Assembly: GCA_943324165.2 (NCBI GenBank)
Contig: CALPKO020000061.1
Span: 1-7,333 of the forward strand
Length of the DNA: 7,333 bases
Direction: 5' to 3'
Origin: Bdellovibrio sp. ZAP7
Lineage (GTDB): Bacteria; Bacteroidota; Bacteroidia; Flavobacteriales; Flavobacteriaceae
Below are positions 6,954-7,333 of this stretch, in pieces. Each line of letters opens with the position of its first letter. The stretch's first letter is position 1. The notes under the pieces are model-generated. The model saw nothing but the letters and a program-made list of their open reading frames with translations. It ran no database searches and was not told the DNA's origin. The translations under genes were made by a program, and so were the position numbers.

Positions 6954-7333
6954 ATGAATTATTATAGTTTAAATAATAAAAACCTAAAAGTATCATTTCA
7001 AGAAGCCGTTATACAAGGACTTGCTCCTGATAGAGGATTGTATTTTCCAGACCAATTGACGGAATTACCGAGTGATTTTTTTGATAATATTGAAAATTTA
7101 TCAAATGAAACAATTGCTTTTGAAGCCATCAAACAATTTGTTGGTGACGAAATTCCAGAAAATGAACTGAAAAAAATCATAACAGCAACTTTGTGTTTTG
7201 ATTTTCCTTTGGTTGAAATAGAAGAAAATGTATTTTCTTTAGAATTATTTCATGGTCCAACTATGGCGTTTAAAGATGCTGGAGCACGATTCATGTCCAG
7301 ATGTTTAGCGTATTTTAATAGGAATATTGAGCA
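6954..7333 (+). CDS. thrC: Threonine synthase, N-terminal part (runs off right edge)
   Basis: The first 126 codons and two bases of the next are present; the frame is open to the edge. Threonine synthase is a cytoplasmic PLP enzyme that converts O-phosphohomoserine to threonine and phosphate. The opening MNYYSLNNKNLKVSFQEA and GLAPDRGLYFP (about 22-32) are typical of the threonine synthase N-terminal domain. The PLP-lysine motif ELFHGPTMAFKDAGARF (97-113) places the Schiff-base lysine at residue 107, the same number as in Escherichia coli ThrC. The ATG at 6954 follows thrB by 22 bp with an A-rich leader (AATAAA) and no Shine-Dalgarno, and completes the thrABC order. The catalytic C-terminal two-thirds cannot be checked here. 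Confidence 0.95.
   Translation, partial: MNYYSLNNKNLKVSFQEAVIQGLAPDRGLYFPDQLTELPSDFFDNIENLSNETIAFEAIKQFVGDEIPENELKKIITATLCFDFPLVEIEENVFSLELFHGPTMAFKDAGARFMSRCLAYFNRNIE

Noticed and set aside
1..7333. Novel defence, mobile or secretion system, CRISPR array or tRNA/rRNA gene
   Set aside because: Coding space is fully accounted for by six housekeeping or catabolic genes; no spaced repeats, transposase motifs, att-like duplications or tRNA-like folds were seen.

Overview
The window is ordinary chromosomal DNA from a low-GC member of the Bacteroidota, most likely a flavobacterium. This rests on three things. The protein sequences have a flavobacterial character. The threonine genes run in the order fused aspartokinase-homoserine dehydrogenase, homoserine kinase, threonine synthase. 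No start codon has a Shine-Dalgarno sequence (most have A-rich leaders), and the thr operon is preceded by a TANNTTTG box, the -7 element of this phylum. The genus cannot be named from this sequence alone.

Layout, left to right. Positions 1-366 (minus) hold the N-terminal part of a CorA-type divalent cation channel that runs off the left edge. Divergent from it, 393-1631 (plus) is hutI, imidazolonepropionase. A 160-bp spacer (1632-1791) follows. It contains short direct repeats, a hairpin that fits a terminator for the opposing gene, and a pyrimidine-rich low-complexity tract. Then comes hutH, histidine ammonia-lyase, on the minus strand (1792-3294), convergent with hutI. A 251-bp AT-rich divergent intergenic region (3295-3545) separates hutH from the thr operon on the plus strand: thrA (3546-5993), thrB (6011-6931) and the first 126 codons of thrC (6954 to the right edge), with gaps of 17 and 22 bp.

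How the genes work together. HutH and HutI carry out the first and third steps of histidine breakdown (histidine to urocanate; imidazolonepropionate to formiminoglutamate). Urocanase (hutU) and the enzyme acting on formiminoglutamate are not in the window, and hutH and hutI face each other, so they cannot share a transcript. ThrA, ThrB and ThrC convert aspartate to threonine: ThrA does the aspartokinase and homoserine dehydrogenase steps, ThrB phosphorylates homoserine, and ThrC makes threonine. Aspartate-semialdehyde dehydrogenase is not in the window. ThrA keeps both glutamines that bind threonine in plant homologues, so feedback inhibition is expected.

I found no mobile element, CRISPR array, RNA gene, phage or defence gene, and nothing that supports a new biological system. 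The findings are modest: an unusually tight corA/hutI divergent spacing, the split hut arrangement, and several small repeat or dyad elements in the two spacers.
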